Positions 53,362 through 62,228 of a stretch of 64,000 bases of DNA are shown here, in pieces. Position 1 is the stretch's first letter, and every line of letters begins with the position of its first letter. The notes beneath the pieces are model-generated. The model did no database searches. It was not told the origin of the DNA and saw only the letters and a list, made by a program, of their open reading frames with translations. This DNA is from Gammaproteobacteria bacterium. GTDB lineage: Bacteria; Pseudomonadota; Gammaproteobacteria; Burkholderiales; Rhodocyclaceae. Location: NCBI GenBank assembly GCA_029289235.1, contig JARFTZ010000038.1, positions 62,001-126,000 of the forward strand. The letters run 5' to 3'. Both the position numbers and the translations under genes were made by a program.

Positions 53362-54447
53362 TCAGGTCGCCAGATCTCCGTAGAGACTGTGATCGCGTCC
53401 GGTGCCGCTCCCTGACTTGCGGCTACCGAGGCGCTTGACCGAGTTGCCGACGAACAACCGGCCGCTCAACAGCAGGTGGCAGAAGGGGGCGTCCGGCGAC
53501 GCGATACGGCGCAGCAGCAGGCGCAGGGCCTCGGCGCCGAGTTCGTCGCGCGGGACATGCACGGCGGTCAGCGGGATGTCGTGCGTTTCCGCGAGGTTGA
53601 AACCGTCCATGCTCATGACCGAAATGTCGCCGGGGATGCTTAGCCCGCGCTCCAGCAACTCGGCGATTGCCCCGGAGGCCATGAAGTCGCCGCCGGCGAG
53701 AATGGCCGTCGGGTAGTGTTCGCGATCGAGTCTGGCGAGGTGCGCGGCGATGGCCTGGCGCGCTTCCTCGGCGGCGAAACCGGCGGTGGTGACGAGCTGG
53801 CGATTGTCGTCGAAGGCGATGTTGTGCGCGGCAAAGGCTTCGCGCGCGCCGGCCAGGCGTCGCTCCATGGTGGCCCGGCGCAGACACATCAGCGCCACGA
53901 TGTCGCGGTGGCCGTGCGCGATCAGATAGTTCGCCGAATAGCGTCCGACGAGCTGGTGATCGGGCGAGACGGCGTCAAGGCGCATGCTGTCCGCATCGCA
54001 GTTGATCAGTACGCAGGGTTTGCCGATATCGGCGGCGAGCGCATGCACGTGCGGATCGTCGATGCCGATGATCAGCGCCGCGTCGCATGCCGGATTGCCA
54101 AGCTTGCTCAGGAACAGGGGGACGTCCGCATCGTTTTCCTCCAGGGCGCAATAGCTCAGGTGGACGTCGCTGTTTTCCACCGCATCGCGGATGCCCTGGA
54201 CGACCTTGTAATAGAAGATATCCGCGCGCAGGTCGAAGGCGCGCTTCGGGGCGAAGACCGTGACGTTGCTGAACAGCATTCGTCCGCCGGTGAGGTTGTC
54301 CAGCACGCCGTGCGTGCGGGCGCATTCGAGCACCTTCTGCCGGATCGTGGCGCTGGTATTCGCCTTGCCGGCGAGTACCCGTGAGACGGTGCTGATGGAG
54401 ACGCCGGTCTGCCGCGCTATTTCACCGATCTTGAGTTTTCCGCCCAT
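53362..54447 (-). CDS. LacI-family transcriptional regulator
   Basis: 361 residues from ATG 54447. The LacI helix-turn-helix and hinge read KIGEIARQTGVSISTVSRVL and AGKANTSATIRQKVLECART. The effector domain is a periplasmic-binding-protein fold (ADIGKPCVLINCDADSMRLD, YSANYLIAHGHRDIVALMCL, GDFMASGAIAELLERGLSIP, DISVMSMDGFNLAETHDIPL). Divergent from the TRAP transporter operon, so it most likely controls uptake of that substrate. A palindrome lies just upstream of its start. Confidence 0.92.
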   Translation of the reverse strand: MGGKLKIGEIARQTGVSISTVSRVLAGKANTSATIRQKVLECARTHGVLDNLTGGRMLFSNVTVFAPKRAFDLRADIFYYKVVQGIRDAVENSDVHLSYCALEENDADVPLFLSKLGNPACDAALIIGIDDPHVHALAADIGKPCVLINCDADSMRLDAVSPDHQLVGRYSANYLIAHGHRDIVALMCLRRATMERRLAGAREAFAAHNIAFDDNRQLVTTAGFAAEEARQAIAAHLARLDREHYPTAILAGGDFMASGAIAELLERGLSIPGDISVMSMDGFNLAETHDIPLTAVHVPRDELGAEALRLLLRRIASPDAPFCHLLLSGRLFVGNSVKRLGSRKSGSGTGRDHSLYGDLAT

Positions 54448-54467
54448 GGCTGATCTTCGGCACATTA

Positions 54468-54481
54468 TGCAAAAATTTGCA
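54468..54481. promoter_or_regulatory. Candidate LacI-family operator
   Basis: TGCAAAAATTTGCA is a palindrome with arms TGCAAA/TTTGCA around AA. It lies 20 bases upstream of the LacI-type start codon in the 265-base divergent gap with dctP, where it could give autoregulation. The rest of the gap is AT-rich without a second obvious copy. Confidence 0.5.
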
Positions 54482-54712
54482 CGGACGATTATCCTATGTA
54501 ATTCAATGAATTGAATTCGTATTTCGAGGGTTTTCAAAGGTTTTGTGAAAATATTTGCGGAGTATTTCGTTGATTCGCGGGGAGGCCCGGTGTTTACTGC
54601 GTTTCCTCGGGACCGGACCTGAAAATAACGGTGCGCCAACAAGAATTCATACGCTCCGATTACGGCGAGGTCTTGCAGAGCAGGGTTCATTCGATAAATC
54701 AGGAGGACGAAC

Positions 54713-55678
54713 ATGAAACTGAAGTATCTGGGTCTGGCAATCGCACTGGGCATGGCTGCCCATTCCGTTGGCGCCGTCGAGAAAATGCGCCTTGGCCACG
54801 GCTTGCCGGAAGATCACGCAGTACACAAGGCCGTGGTGAAATTCGCGGACCTCGTCAAGGAGCGGTCCAACGGCGACATCGAGATCAAGGTGTTCGCCAA
54901 CGGCGTGCTGGGCAACGAGCGCGAGATGCTCGAACAGGTGCAGAACGGCGTGCTGGAAATCACCAAGGCGAGCGCCTCGCCGCTGGAAACCTTCTCGCCG
55001 GACTACAAGGTATTCAACCTGCCGTTCGTCTTCCGCGACCGCGATCACTTCTTCAATGTGCTGACCAGCCCGGTCGGTGAATCGATCCTCGCGTCGTCGA
55101 AGAAGAGCGGTTTCATCGGCCTCGCCTATTACGATTCCGGCGCCCGCAGCTTCTACGCCAAGAAGCCGATCAATACCCCGGACGACTTGAAGGGGATGAA
55201 GATCCGCGTGCAGCAGAGCCCGACGACGATCAAGATGATCCAGGCGATCGGTGCGACGCCGACCCCGATGGCATGGGGCGAAGTCTATCCGGCACTGCAG
55301 ACTGGCGTCGTCGATGGCGCCGAGAACAACGTCACCGCGCTGACCAACGGCCGCCACGGCGAAGTCACCAAGTTCTACTCCGAGACCGAGCATCAGATCG
55401 TCCCGGACGTGCTGGTGATGTCTGCTGCCCGCTGGGATTCGCTGAAGAAGCCGCAGCAGGAGATCATCAAGAAGGCGGCGCTCGACTCGTTCGAGTATCA
55501 GAAAACGCTGTGGGGTGCCTTCGAGAAGGTCGAGCGCGAGAAGTCGCTGGCGATGGGCGTGAAGTTCAACACGCCGGACAAGAAGGCCTTCGTCGCCAAG
55601 GTCAAGCCGATGATGGACCAGGAGCGCAAGGATCCGGCCATCGCCAAGCTTCTCGACGGTATCGCCGCCGTAAAGTAA
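54713..55678 (+). CDS. dctP: TRAP transporter substrate-binding protein
   Basis: 321 residues. Signal peptide MKLKYLGLAIALGMAAHSVG; DctP fold with EKMRLGHGLPEDHAVHKAVV, NGVLGNEREMLEQVQNGVLE, FVFRDRDHFFNVL and GMKIRVQQSPTTIKMIQAIG, whose conserved Arg grips a carboxylate in the family, then GEVYPALQTGVVDGAENNVT. It delivers an organic or sugar acid to DctQM. CAGGAGGA lies before the ATG. A repeat lies between it and dctQ. Confidence 0.93.
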   Translation: MKLKYLGLAIALGMAAHSVGAVEKMRLGHGLPEDHAVHKAVVKFADLVKERSNGDIEIKVFANGVLGNEREMLEQVQNGVLEITKASASPLETFSPDYKVFNLPFVFRDRDHFFNVLTSPVGESILASSKKSGFIGLAYYDSGARSFYAKKPINTPDDLKGMKIRVQQSPTTIKMIQAIGATPTPMAWGEVYPALQTGVVDGAENNVTALTNGRHGEVTKFYSETEHQIVPDVLVMSAARWDSLKKPQQEIIKKAALDSFEYQKTLWGAFEKVEREKSLAMGVKFNTPDKKAFVAKVKPMMDQERKDPAIAKLLDGIAAVK

Positions 55679-55730
55679 TTCCCTGTTTTCTGACGTAACC
55701 GACCTTCCCTGTCCGGAACCACGGAAGAGC

Positions 55731-55800
55731 CCGTCACCCCGGCGAAGGCCGGGGTCCAGTATGTAGATGTTGCTGGATTCCGGCATTCGCCGGAATGACG
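55731..55800. repeat. Dispersed inverted repeat, copy 6 (two arms), between dctP and dctQ
   Basis: CCGTCACCCCGGCGAAGGCC... (55731-55759) faces CTGGATTCCGGCATTCGCCG... (55773-55800) in the 173-base gap. It can form a hairpin in the mRNA just after the binding-protein gene, as with copy 5 after dppA. Confidence 0.9.
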
Positions 55801-55851
55801 AGTCTCTGTCGATTCAGTGGTTTCTCGGGGCGTGTCGACCCGGGGTCGCCC

Positions 55852-56409
55852 ATGAATGCCCTTTTCCGCCTGAAGCAGCCGGTCGACCGGCTGCTTGAGA
55901 CGACGCTTGTCGGTCTCTTCTTCGTCCTGTTTTCCTGCGTGATCATCCAGGTGTTCACGCGCTACGTGCTCAACGATCCGTCGATCTTCACCGAGGAGAC
56001 GTCGCGCCTGGCGATCATCTGGCTGAGCCTGCTTGGCACGGCCTACGCCTGCGGTCGCCTGGAGCACATGGCCTACACGATGTTTCCGGAGAAGCTCAAG
56101 GACGGCGCGCTGCTCACGCACATGCGCACGGTCGCACTCATCGTCCTGTTCTTCGCAGTGACGGTGATGTGCTACGGCGGCGGCCGGCTGGTGTTGCGTG
56201 CGCTGCAGTTCAATCAGCGCTCGGCGACGCTGGCCTTGCCGATGGGCTATATCTACCTGTGCATCCCGATCAGCGGCCTGCTGATCGTCTTCTACCAGTT
56301 GCTGATCCTCAAGAAGCCGCAGCAGTTCCGCGCCGCCGACGAGGTGGAAGTGGCGCTGGAACACATTGCCGAGGAGGAGCGCAAGCTGGCCTCCGGCGAG
56401 GAGAACTAG
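55852..56409 (+). CDS. dctQ: TRAP transporter small membrane subunit
   Basis: 185 residues, four membrane helices with the DctQ pattern: LETTLVGLFFVLFSCVIIQV, FTRYVLNDPSIFTEETSRLA, IIWLSLLGTAYACGRLEHMA, and LPMGYIYLCIPISGLLIVFY. A charged C-terminal helix follows (EVEVALEHIAEEERKLA). It supports the DctM channel. Stop and dctM start are three bases apart. Confidence 0.92.
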   Translation: MNALFRLKQPVDRLLETTLVGLFFVLFSCVIIQVFTRYVLNDPSIFTEETSRLAIIWLSLLGTAYACGRLEHMAYTMFPEKLKDGALLTHMRTVALIVLFFAVTVMCYGGGRLVLRALQFNQRSATLALPMGYIYLCIPISGLLIVFYQLLILKKPQQFRAADEVEVALEHIAEEERKLASGEEN

Positions 56410-56411
56410 CC

Positions 56412-57719
56412 ATGCTCGAACTGATCATCCTCGGCGTGGTATTCACGGTCCTGCTCTTCTTCGGCGTGCCGGTCAGCTTCTGCATCGGCATCGCCACGCT
56501 GCTTGCGCTGTTCAACGTGACGCCCGATATTCCGACCGCCTTCGTCATCTCGGCGCAGCGCATGACCTCCAGCCTCGACAGCTTCACGCTGGTGGCCATC
56601 CCGCTGTTCATCCTGGCGGGCAGCATGATGAACACCGGCGGCATCGCCCTGCGCCTGATCGACTTCGCCAAGGTCATCGTCGGCTGGCTGCCCGGCTCGC
56701 TGGCGCACATCTCCTGCGTGGCGAACGCGCTGTTCGGGGCGATTTCCGGTTCCGCCGTCGCCTCGGCCGCTGCCGTGGGTTCGACACTGTCGCCACTGCA
56801 GCGCAAGGAAAAGTACGACATGCCGTTCTGCGCGGCGGTCAACGTGGCCTCCTCGCCGTGCGGCTTGCTGATTCCGCCCTCGGGCGCGCTGATCGTCTAC
56901 TCGCTGATCTCGGGCGGGACGCCGGTCGATGTGCTGTTCGTCGCCGGCTACGTGCCCGGTCTGCTGATGATGATCGCGGTGATGGCGTGGGTGGCCTGGA
57001 AGGCGCGCGGCGGCTTCCTGCCGGCCACCGTGCATCGGTATTCGGTCGGCGAATCCCTGCGCATCGCCTTGCGCGCCATTCCGGCGCTGCTGCTGGTCGT
57101 GATCATCATGGGCGGCATCGTCGCCGGGGTGTTCACCGCGACGGAAGCCGCCGGCGTCGCCGCGCTCTACACCTTTATCCTCGGCCGCTTCTTCTACAAG
57201 AGCCTGACCTGGAAGGGGCTGGTGAAGGCGACGCTCGACGCGTCGGTCGGCACCGCGGTGGTGATGCTGATGGTCGGCGTGTCGATGACCATGTCCTGGC
57301 TGCTGGCCAGCACGGGCTCGGCGAAGATGCTGGCCGAAGCGATCATCGCCTTTTCCGACAACCCCTACGTGCTGATGATGCTGTTCAACGTGCTGCTGCT
57401 CCTGCTCGGCACCTTCCTCGACATCACGCCGGGGCTGCTGATCTTCACGCCGATCTTCCTGCCGGTGGCGATGAAGCTCGGCATCTCGCCGGTGCATTTC
57501 GGGATCATCATCACTTTCAACCTGTGCATCGGCATCGCCACGCCGCCGGTCGGCAGCACCCTGTTCGTCGCCGCGCGCGTCTCGCAGGTGTCGCTGAGCC
57601 TGCTCACCCGGCCGCTGTTGCCGATGTTCGCCTTGCAGATCATCGCGCTGTTCCTGGTGACCTACATCCCGGAACTGTCGCTGTGGTTGCCCAAACTGAT
57701 TCTTGGAAAGGCCGGCTGA
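56412..57719 (+). CDS. dctM: TRAP transporter large membrane subunit
   Basis: 435 residues, about 12 hydrophobic helices. DctM signatures: PVSFCIGIATLLALFNV, FTLVAIPLFILAGSMMNTGG, GAISGSAVASAAAVGSTLSP, NVASSPCGLLIPPSGALIVY and NLCIGIATPPVGSTLFVAAR. It is the sodium-coupled import channel. The next gene (glycosidase) starts 109 bases downstream on the same strand. Confidence 0.95.
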   Translation: MLELIILGVVFTVLLFFGVPVSFCIGIATLLALFNVTPDIPTAFVISAQRMTSSLDSFTLVAIPLFILAGSMMNTGGIALRLIDFAKVIVGWLPGSLAHISCVANALFGAISGSAVASAAAVGSTLSPLQRKEKYDMPFCAAVNVASSPCGLLIPPSGALIVYSLISGGTPVDVLFVAGYVPGLLMMIAVMAWVAWKARGGFLPATVHRYSVGESLRIALRAIPALLLVVIIMGGIVAGVFTATEAAGVAALYTFILGRFFYKSLTWKGLVKATLDASVGTAVVMLMVGVSMTMSWLLASTGSAKMLAEAIIAFSDNPYVLMMLFNVLLLLLGTFLDITPGLLIFTPIFLPVAMKLGISPVHFGIIITFNLCIGIATPPVGSTLFVAARVSQVSLSLLTRPLLPMFALQIIALFLVTYIPELSLWLPKLILGKAG

Positions 57720-57828
57720 CGCGCGCCGGCATTCCTCTCCCGTAGTAAGGCCGCGAGCCCCCGAAATGCCCCCGATTCCGCAGGGGCAGGGGAGCGGCAC
57801 GATTGAAGACTTGCCCAAGGAGATTGCC

Positions 57829-60231
57829 ATGTCCATGTCCCGCAACCCGTTCTTCTCGCTGATCGCCAAGGAGGGGAACCGTCTCGCGTTCCTTGGCGAC
57901 GCTGCGCACGTCGTCCATGTCTTTGTTCTCGAAGAGGATCTGATCCGCGTCATGCTGCTGCCGGGGGGCGATCTGCGCTTCCCGCGCACCTGGGCGATCG
58001 CGCCGGGGCAGGACGACGTTCCGGTCGAAGGGCGCGACCGGCTCGACCTCTCGGGTTTCTCCCTGCCGGCATACGGCTTTGAAGAGAGACCGGATGAATT
58101 CGTGATCGCGACGCCGCGCGTGCGGCTGACGATCCGCCGCGAAGGCTTCCTGTGCCGCTGGGAAATGCAATCCGGTGACGGCTGGCAGGTGGTGGCCGCC
58201 GATCGCCCGACGCAGGCCTACAACTTCGGCTGGTGGGACGACAAGGTCTACCACTACCTGAAGCGCGAACGCGACGAGATGTATTTCGGCATCGGCGAAC
58301 GGGCCGGCGACGCCAACCGCCTGGGCCAGAGCTATCGGCTGTGCAATGTCGATCCGATGGGCTACAGCGCGCGTACGACCGACCCGCTGTACAAACATAT
58401 CCCGTTCTACCTGACCTGGAAGCAGGAAAGCCAACTGGCCTTCGGCCTGTTCTACGACACGCTGTCCGACTGCACCTTCGACATGGGCAAGGAGCTGGAC
58501 AACTACCACGGCCACTACCGGTATTTCAAGGCTGATCATGGCGACCTAGACTACTACTTTTTCGCTGGCGGAACGGTGGCCGAGGTCACGCGGCGCTTCA
58601 CCTGGCTGACCGGCAAGCCGGCGTTCACGCCGAAGTGGGGCCTCGGCTATTCCGGTTCGACGATGTCCTACACCGACGCGCCCGATGCGCAGGTACGCAT
58701 GGCCGAGTTCCTCGACGGCTGCCGCGAGCACGACATCCTCTGCGACTCGTTCCACCTGTCGTCCGGCTACACCTCGATCGGGCCGAAGCGCTACGTGTTC
58801 AACTGGAACCGCGAGAAGTTTCCCGACCCGGCCGGGTTCGTGCAGAGCTACCTGGACAACGGCGTGAAGCTGTGTCCCAACATCAAGCCCTGCCTGCTGC
58901 ACGACCATCCGCGTTTTGCCGAAGCCGAGGCAGCCGGCCTGTTCATCAAGGACCCCGACGGCAGCCCGACGCGCGTCCAGTTCTGGGACGAGACCGGGGC
59001 CTACCTCGACTTCACCAACCCGGCAACTTACGCCTGGTGGAAGGCGCGCGTGACCGATGCGCTGCTCGATTACGGCATCGCTTCGACCTGGAACGACAAC
59101 AACGAATTCGAAATCTGGAGCGACAAGCCGCTGGTCGACGGCTTCGGCCAGCCGCGCCGCGCCTGCGAAGCGAAGCCGCTGCAGACGCTGCTGATGATCA
59201 AGGCTTCGCGCGAAGCGCAGGCCGCGCATACGCCGGACAAGCGCCCCTTCCTGATCTCGCGCTCCGGCGCTGCCGGCATGCAGCGCTACGTGCAGACCTG
59301 GTCGGGCGACAACTACACTTCCTGGGAAACGTTGCGCTACAACATTCGCATGGGCCTCGGTCTCGCGCTGTGCGGCGTGTCCAATACCGGCCACGACATC
59401 GGCGGCTTCTCCGGGCCGAAACCCGAGCCGGAGCTCTTCCTGCGCTGGGTGCAGCACGGCGTGTTTCTGCCGCGCTTCTCGATCCACTCGTGGAACGATG
59501 ACGGCACGGCGAACGAACCGTGGATGTACCCTGAGATCACGCCCCACGTGCGCGAGCTGATCAAGTTCCGCTATCGCCTGATTCCGTACCTGTACGACCT
59601 GCTGTGGCGCTATCACGATCGCTTTGAACCGATGATGCGGCCGACCTTCCACGACTTCCCTGACGATCCGTGCTGTTTCGCGGAAAACGACGAAATGCTG
59701 ATCGGCGGCAAGCTGCTCGTTGCCTCGGTCGTCGAACCCGGGCAGCGCGCGCGCGCGGTGTATCTGCCGCAAGGAGCAAACTGGTACGACTACTGGAGCG
59801 GCGAGCATTTCGCCGGCGGGCAGGAGATCGTCCTGCCGGCGCCATGGGACCGGCCGCCACTGCTGGCGCGCGAAGGCTCGATCCTGCCGCTCAACCTCGC
59901 CGAGCAACACTTCGCGCAGCCGGCTGACGAGCGCGGCTTCGCGCTGTTCCCGCACAAGGGTGAGGGCGTGGTCGAGGATACGTTCTTCGAGGATGACGGC
60001 GAAAGCCTGGCCTACCTCGGCGACGGGCGCGGCGAATGGCGGATTCGCGTGGAAGCGGGGGCCGGGGAACTGTCACTGGATCTTGCCGCATCGGGGTCCG
60101 CTGTCGTGCACGCCGAGGGAGTGACGATTCTTCTGCCGCGACAGGAAATACGTGCTATCCGCACGGTGTCCGGGCGGGTTGTCGGCAATGCCGTCAACGG
60201 CGAATGGCGTGAGGTGCGGCTGGTTCTTTGA
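57829..60231 (+). CDS. Glycoside hydrolase family 31 alpha-glycosidase
   Basis: 800 residues from ATG 57829 (AAGGAG upstream); cytoplasmic, no signal peptide. N-terminal GH31 beta domain, then the barrel: FTPKWGLGYSGSTMSYTDAP, the nucleophile region IASTWNDNNEFEIW (Asp of WNDxNE), LISRSGAAGMQRYVQTWSGDN with the acid/base Asp in WSGDNYTSWETL, NTGHDIGGFSGPKPEPELFL and HSWNDDGTANEPW. The C-terminal beta domains end near FEDDGESLAYLGDGRGEW. The family includes alpha-glucosidases, xylosidases and sulfoquinovosidases; the WNDNNE motif argues for a glucosidase-like enzyme. Coupled to a TRAP importer, the likely substrate is an acidic alpha-glycoside (inference). Confidence 0.9.
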   Translation: MSMSRNPFFSLIAKEGNRLAFLGDAAHVVHVFVLEEDLIRVMLLPGGDLRFPRTWAIAPGQDDVPVEGRDRLDLSGFSLPAYGFEERPDEFVIATPRVRLTIRREGFLCRWEMQSGDGWQVVAADRPTQAYNFGWWDDKVYHYLKRERDEMYFGIGERAGDANRLGQSYRLCNVDPMGYSARTTDPLYKHIPFYLTWKQESQLAFGLFYDTLSDCTFDMGKELDNYHGHYRYFKADHGDLDYYFFAGGTVAEVTRRFTWLTGKPAFTPKWGLGYSGSTMSYTDAPDAQVRMAEFLDGCREHDILCDSFHLSSGYTSIGPKRYVFNWNREKFPDPAGFVQSYLDNGVKLCPNIKPCLLHDHPRFAEAEAAGLFIKDPDGSPTRVQFWDETGAYLDFTNPATYAWWKARVTDALLDYGIASTWNDNNEFEIWSDKPLVDGFGQPRRACEAKPLQTLLMIKASREAQAAHTPDKRPFLISRSGAAGMQRYVQTWSGDNYTSWETLRYNIRMGLGLALCGVSNTGHDIGGFSGPKPEPELFLRWVQHGVFLPRFSIHSWNDDGTANEPWMYPEITPHVRELIKFRYRLIPYLYDLLWRYHDRFEPMMRPTFHDFPDDPCCFAENDEMLIGGKLLVASVVEPGQRARAVYLPQGANWYDYWSGEHFAGGQEIVLPAPWDRPPLLAREGSILPLNLAEQHFAQPADERGFALFPHKGEGVVEDTFFEDDGESLAYLGDGRGEWRIRVEAGAGELSLDLAASGSAVVHAEGVTILLPRQEIRAIRTVSGRVVGNAVNGEWREVRLVL

Positions 60232-60250
60232 GTTGCGCGGACTGGGGTGG

Positions 60251-61144
60251 CTACACTACCCACGCCGCCCAGAGCGTCAGCGTCAGCATCGAGAGGAGCG
60301 TCGTAGCCGAAATGAGCCAGGCGACGCTCTTGCCGTCGCCGCCCATGCGCATTGCCAGGATGTAGGCCGAGGACGCGGTCGGCAGGGCGGAAAAGAGTAC
60401 GACGACTTTGTAATACAGGCCGGACAGCCCGAGCCGCGAGCCGACGAAGACGGCGATTGCCGGCAGGATCAACAGCTTGACCACGCTCAGCCAGCCCGAA
60501 AACACCTTGAGTCCGGCGGTGCCTTCGAGGCGCAAGGCGGCACCTACGGCCAGCAGGCCGAGGGCGATCGAGGCGTCGGCCAGACGGCCGAGAAAGATCT
60601 GCGCCGGTTTGGGGGCAACGAAGCCCGAGAAATTCAGCGCGAAGCCGAGCGCCGTGGCCCAGATCAGGGGGTTGCGGGCAATCTCCCGCAACAGTCCGCG
60701 TTGCCCGTGTCGCGCCAGCATGCCGACGGAAACCAGATTAACCACCGGGACGGCCGCGCCGATGATGATCCCCATCGCGGCGACACCCGGTGCGCCGAAA
60801 AGCATGCTGACGACCGCCAGGCCGATGTAGGAGTTGAAGCGGAAGGCGCACTGGTACATCGAGGCGTAGGTCAGCGACGGAATCCGGGTGAAAGGTTTGG
60901 GCAGCAACCCCAGCACCATGCCGCAGGCGATGACGATGAACGCGGTGCCGACGAGCGGCAGCGCGGCCGCGAGATCGATATGCGTCTTGACCAGCGCGGT
61001 GACCAGCAGGGCCGGAAAGAGGATGAAATAGACCAGTTTTTCCACGCCGCCCCAGAAATGGTCGCCGAGATGCATCCAGCGCCGGATCGCGGCGCCGAGC
61101 AGGATGAGGGAAAAATCGGGGAGCAGCAGGAGGGCAGTGTTCAT
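60251..61144 (-). CDS. AEC (auxin efflux carrier) family permease
   Basis: 297 residues from ATG 61144, ten membrane helices in two halves: LLLPDFSLILLGAAIRRW, HFWGGVEKLVYFILFPALLV, SLTYASMYQCAFRFNSYIGL, LPTASSAYILAMRMGGDGKS. The Asn-containing crossover helix of the family is recognisable. AEC members move small organic acids such as malate or malonate. It is convergent with the glycosidase gene (19-base gap) and follows the DapA-like gene on the same strand after a terminator. Confidence 0.87.
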   Translation of the reverse strand: MNTALLLLPDFSLILLGAAIRRWMHLGDHFWGGVEKLVYFILFPALLVTALVKTHIDLAAALPLVGTAFIVIACGMVLGLLPKPFTRIPSLTYASMYQCAFRFNSYIGLAVVSMLFGAPGVAAMGIIIGAAVPVVNLVSVGMLARHGQRGLLREIARNPLIWATALGFALNFSGFVAPKPAQIFLGRLADASIALGLLAVGAALRLEGTAGLKVFSGWLSVVKLLILPAIAVFVGSRLGLSGLYYKVVVLFSALPTASSAYILAMRMGGDGKSVAWLISATTLLSMLTLTLWAAWVV

Positions 61145-61189
61145 GGCGGGATGGTAACGGTTTGGCCCCTTTTTCGGCGGTTGCAGGCG

Positions 61190-61214
61190 AAAAAATGCCG
61201 GGCAAGCGCCCGGC
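61190..61214 (-). terminator. Intrinsic terminator of the DapA-like gene
   Basis: On the reverse strand GCCGGGC (61208-61214) pairs with GCCCGGC (61197-61203) across GCTT and is followed by a T-rich run (61190-61196). It lies 21 bases beyond the stop codon. Confidence 0.8.
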
Positions 61215-61234
61215 AAACAGGAGGATGCCTGAAA

Positions 61235-62140
61235 TTACTTGAGTACGCCGCCGGCCTTCAGGATCGCCTCAAGCTTTTCCAATGTTGCCGCATCGGGTGG
61301 CGTCGCCGGGGCGAGGACGGCCGTGGAAATGTCGAGGCCGGACAGGCGGATCGCTTCCTTGATGCAACCGGTGAACGGCGCGTCGATCGCGTACATCCGC
61401 GACAGGAGGGCCAGGCGGGTGAGCAAGGCCTGCGCCGTGGCGAAGTCCTTCTCGAGGAAGGCCTTGTAGATGCCGCAGGTGACGTCCGGCGCGAAGTTCG
61501 AGGTGGCCGGAATGACGCCGTCGCCGCCGATCATCAGCGTGTCGAGCATGTATTCGTCGAAGCCGCTGAAGACCATGAAATCGGGGCGCGCGCCCTTGAC
61601 TTCGAACACCAGGCGGCGGATGTGGCTCATGCAGTCAACGGTGTCCTTGATCCCGACGATGTTCGGGCAATCCTTGGCCAGACGGGCGACGACTTCGACC
61701 GAGAGATCCTGCCCGGTAAGGATCGGGAAGTTGTAGAGCAGCACGGGCAACGGCGAGTTCTCGGCGATCTGCCGATAGTGCTGGTAGATGCGTTCGTCAC
61801 TGAGCTTGGCGTAGAAAGGATTGACCACCATCACCGCGTCGGCGCCGATGCTGCCGGCGTGCTTGCTCAGATCGATGACTTCCTGCGTCGAGCACGAGGC
61901 GGTGCCGATGATCACCGGCTTCTTGCCGGCAACGCGCTTGACGCAGAACTCAGCGATGGTCTTGCGGCTTTCATGCGGCAGCGAAGCAAACTCGCCGGCG
62001 CTGCCGAGGAACAGGAAGCCATTGACGTCGGAGGCAAGAATCCGGTCGATCAGGCGACCCATGCCTTCCGGATCGAACTGCGCCTGGGCGTTGAAGATGG
62101 TGGGAACCGGCGGAATGACGCCTTTGAGCACTAAGGACAT
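61235..62140 (-). CDS. Dihydrodipicolinate synthase/N-acetylneuraminate lyase family aldolase
   Basis: 301 residues, class I aldolase barrel. Features: GVIPPVPTIFNAQAQFDPEG, NGFLFLGSAGEFASLPHESR (the GSxGE substrate-carboxylate loop, here GSAGE), VNPFYAKLSDERIYQHYRQI, LYNFPILTGQDLS with the catalytic Tyr and NIVGIKDTVDCM with the Schiff-base Lys. Members of this non-DapA branch cleave or dehydrate 2-keto sugar acids. Start ATG 62140, AAAGGTG upstream. It diverges from an iclR-type gene across a short gap with a palindrome, so it is probably regulated by it. Confidence 0.87.
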   Translation of the reverse strand: MSLVLKGVIPPVPTIFNAQAQFDPEGMGRLIDRILASDVNGFLFLGSAGEFASLPHESRKTIAEFCVKRVAGKKPVIIGTASCSTQEVIDLSKHAGSIGADAVMVVNPFYAKLSDERIYQHYRQIAENSPLPVLLYNFPILTGQDLSVEVVARLAKDCPNIVGIKDTVDCMSHIRRLVFEVKGARPDFMVFSGFDEYMLDTLMIGGDGVIPATSNFAPDVTCGIYKAFLEKDFATAQALLTRLALLSRMYAIDAPFTGCIKEAIRLSGLDISTAVLAPATPPDAATLEKLEAILKAGGVLK

Positions 62141-62160
62141 GACACACCTTTCTTGGAAAA

Positions 62161-62197
62161 TTCCATGTATGGAAATACAATACCGAATATGGAAATA
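62161..62197. promoter_or_regulatory. Candidate IclR-family operator with repeated TATGGAAATA
   Basis: TTCCATGTATGGAA (62161-62174) is a perfect palindrome with a two-base centre, and TATGGAAATA occurs twice, at 62168-62177 and 62188-62197, 20 bases apart. It lies in the 88-base divergent gap between the DapA-like and IclR genes. The TTCC/GGAA palindrome form is typical of IclR-family sites. Confidence 0.6.
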
Positions 62198-62228
62198 GTG
62201 TAGCGGGGCGATTTTTCGCTGACAAGAG

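Noticed and set aside
53362-54447. Longer start for the LacI-type regulator (frame open to 54753)
   Set aside because: The LacI helix-turn-helix always begins within the first few residues, which fits ATG 54447.
57829-60231. Annotating the GH31 enzyme as a sulfoquinovosidase (YihQ)
   Set aside because: The nucleophile region reads WNDNNE and no sulfoquinovose pathway genes (aldolase, isomerase, kinase set) are adjacent.
60152-62134. 660-codon forward frame opposite the AEC and DapA-like genes
   Set aside because: Shadow of two well-supported reverse-strand genes, with low-complexity composition.
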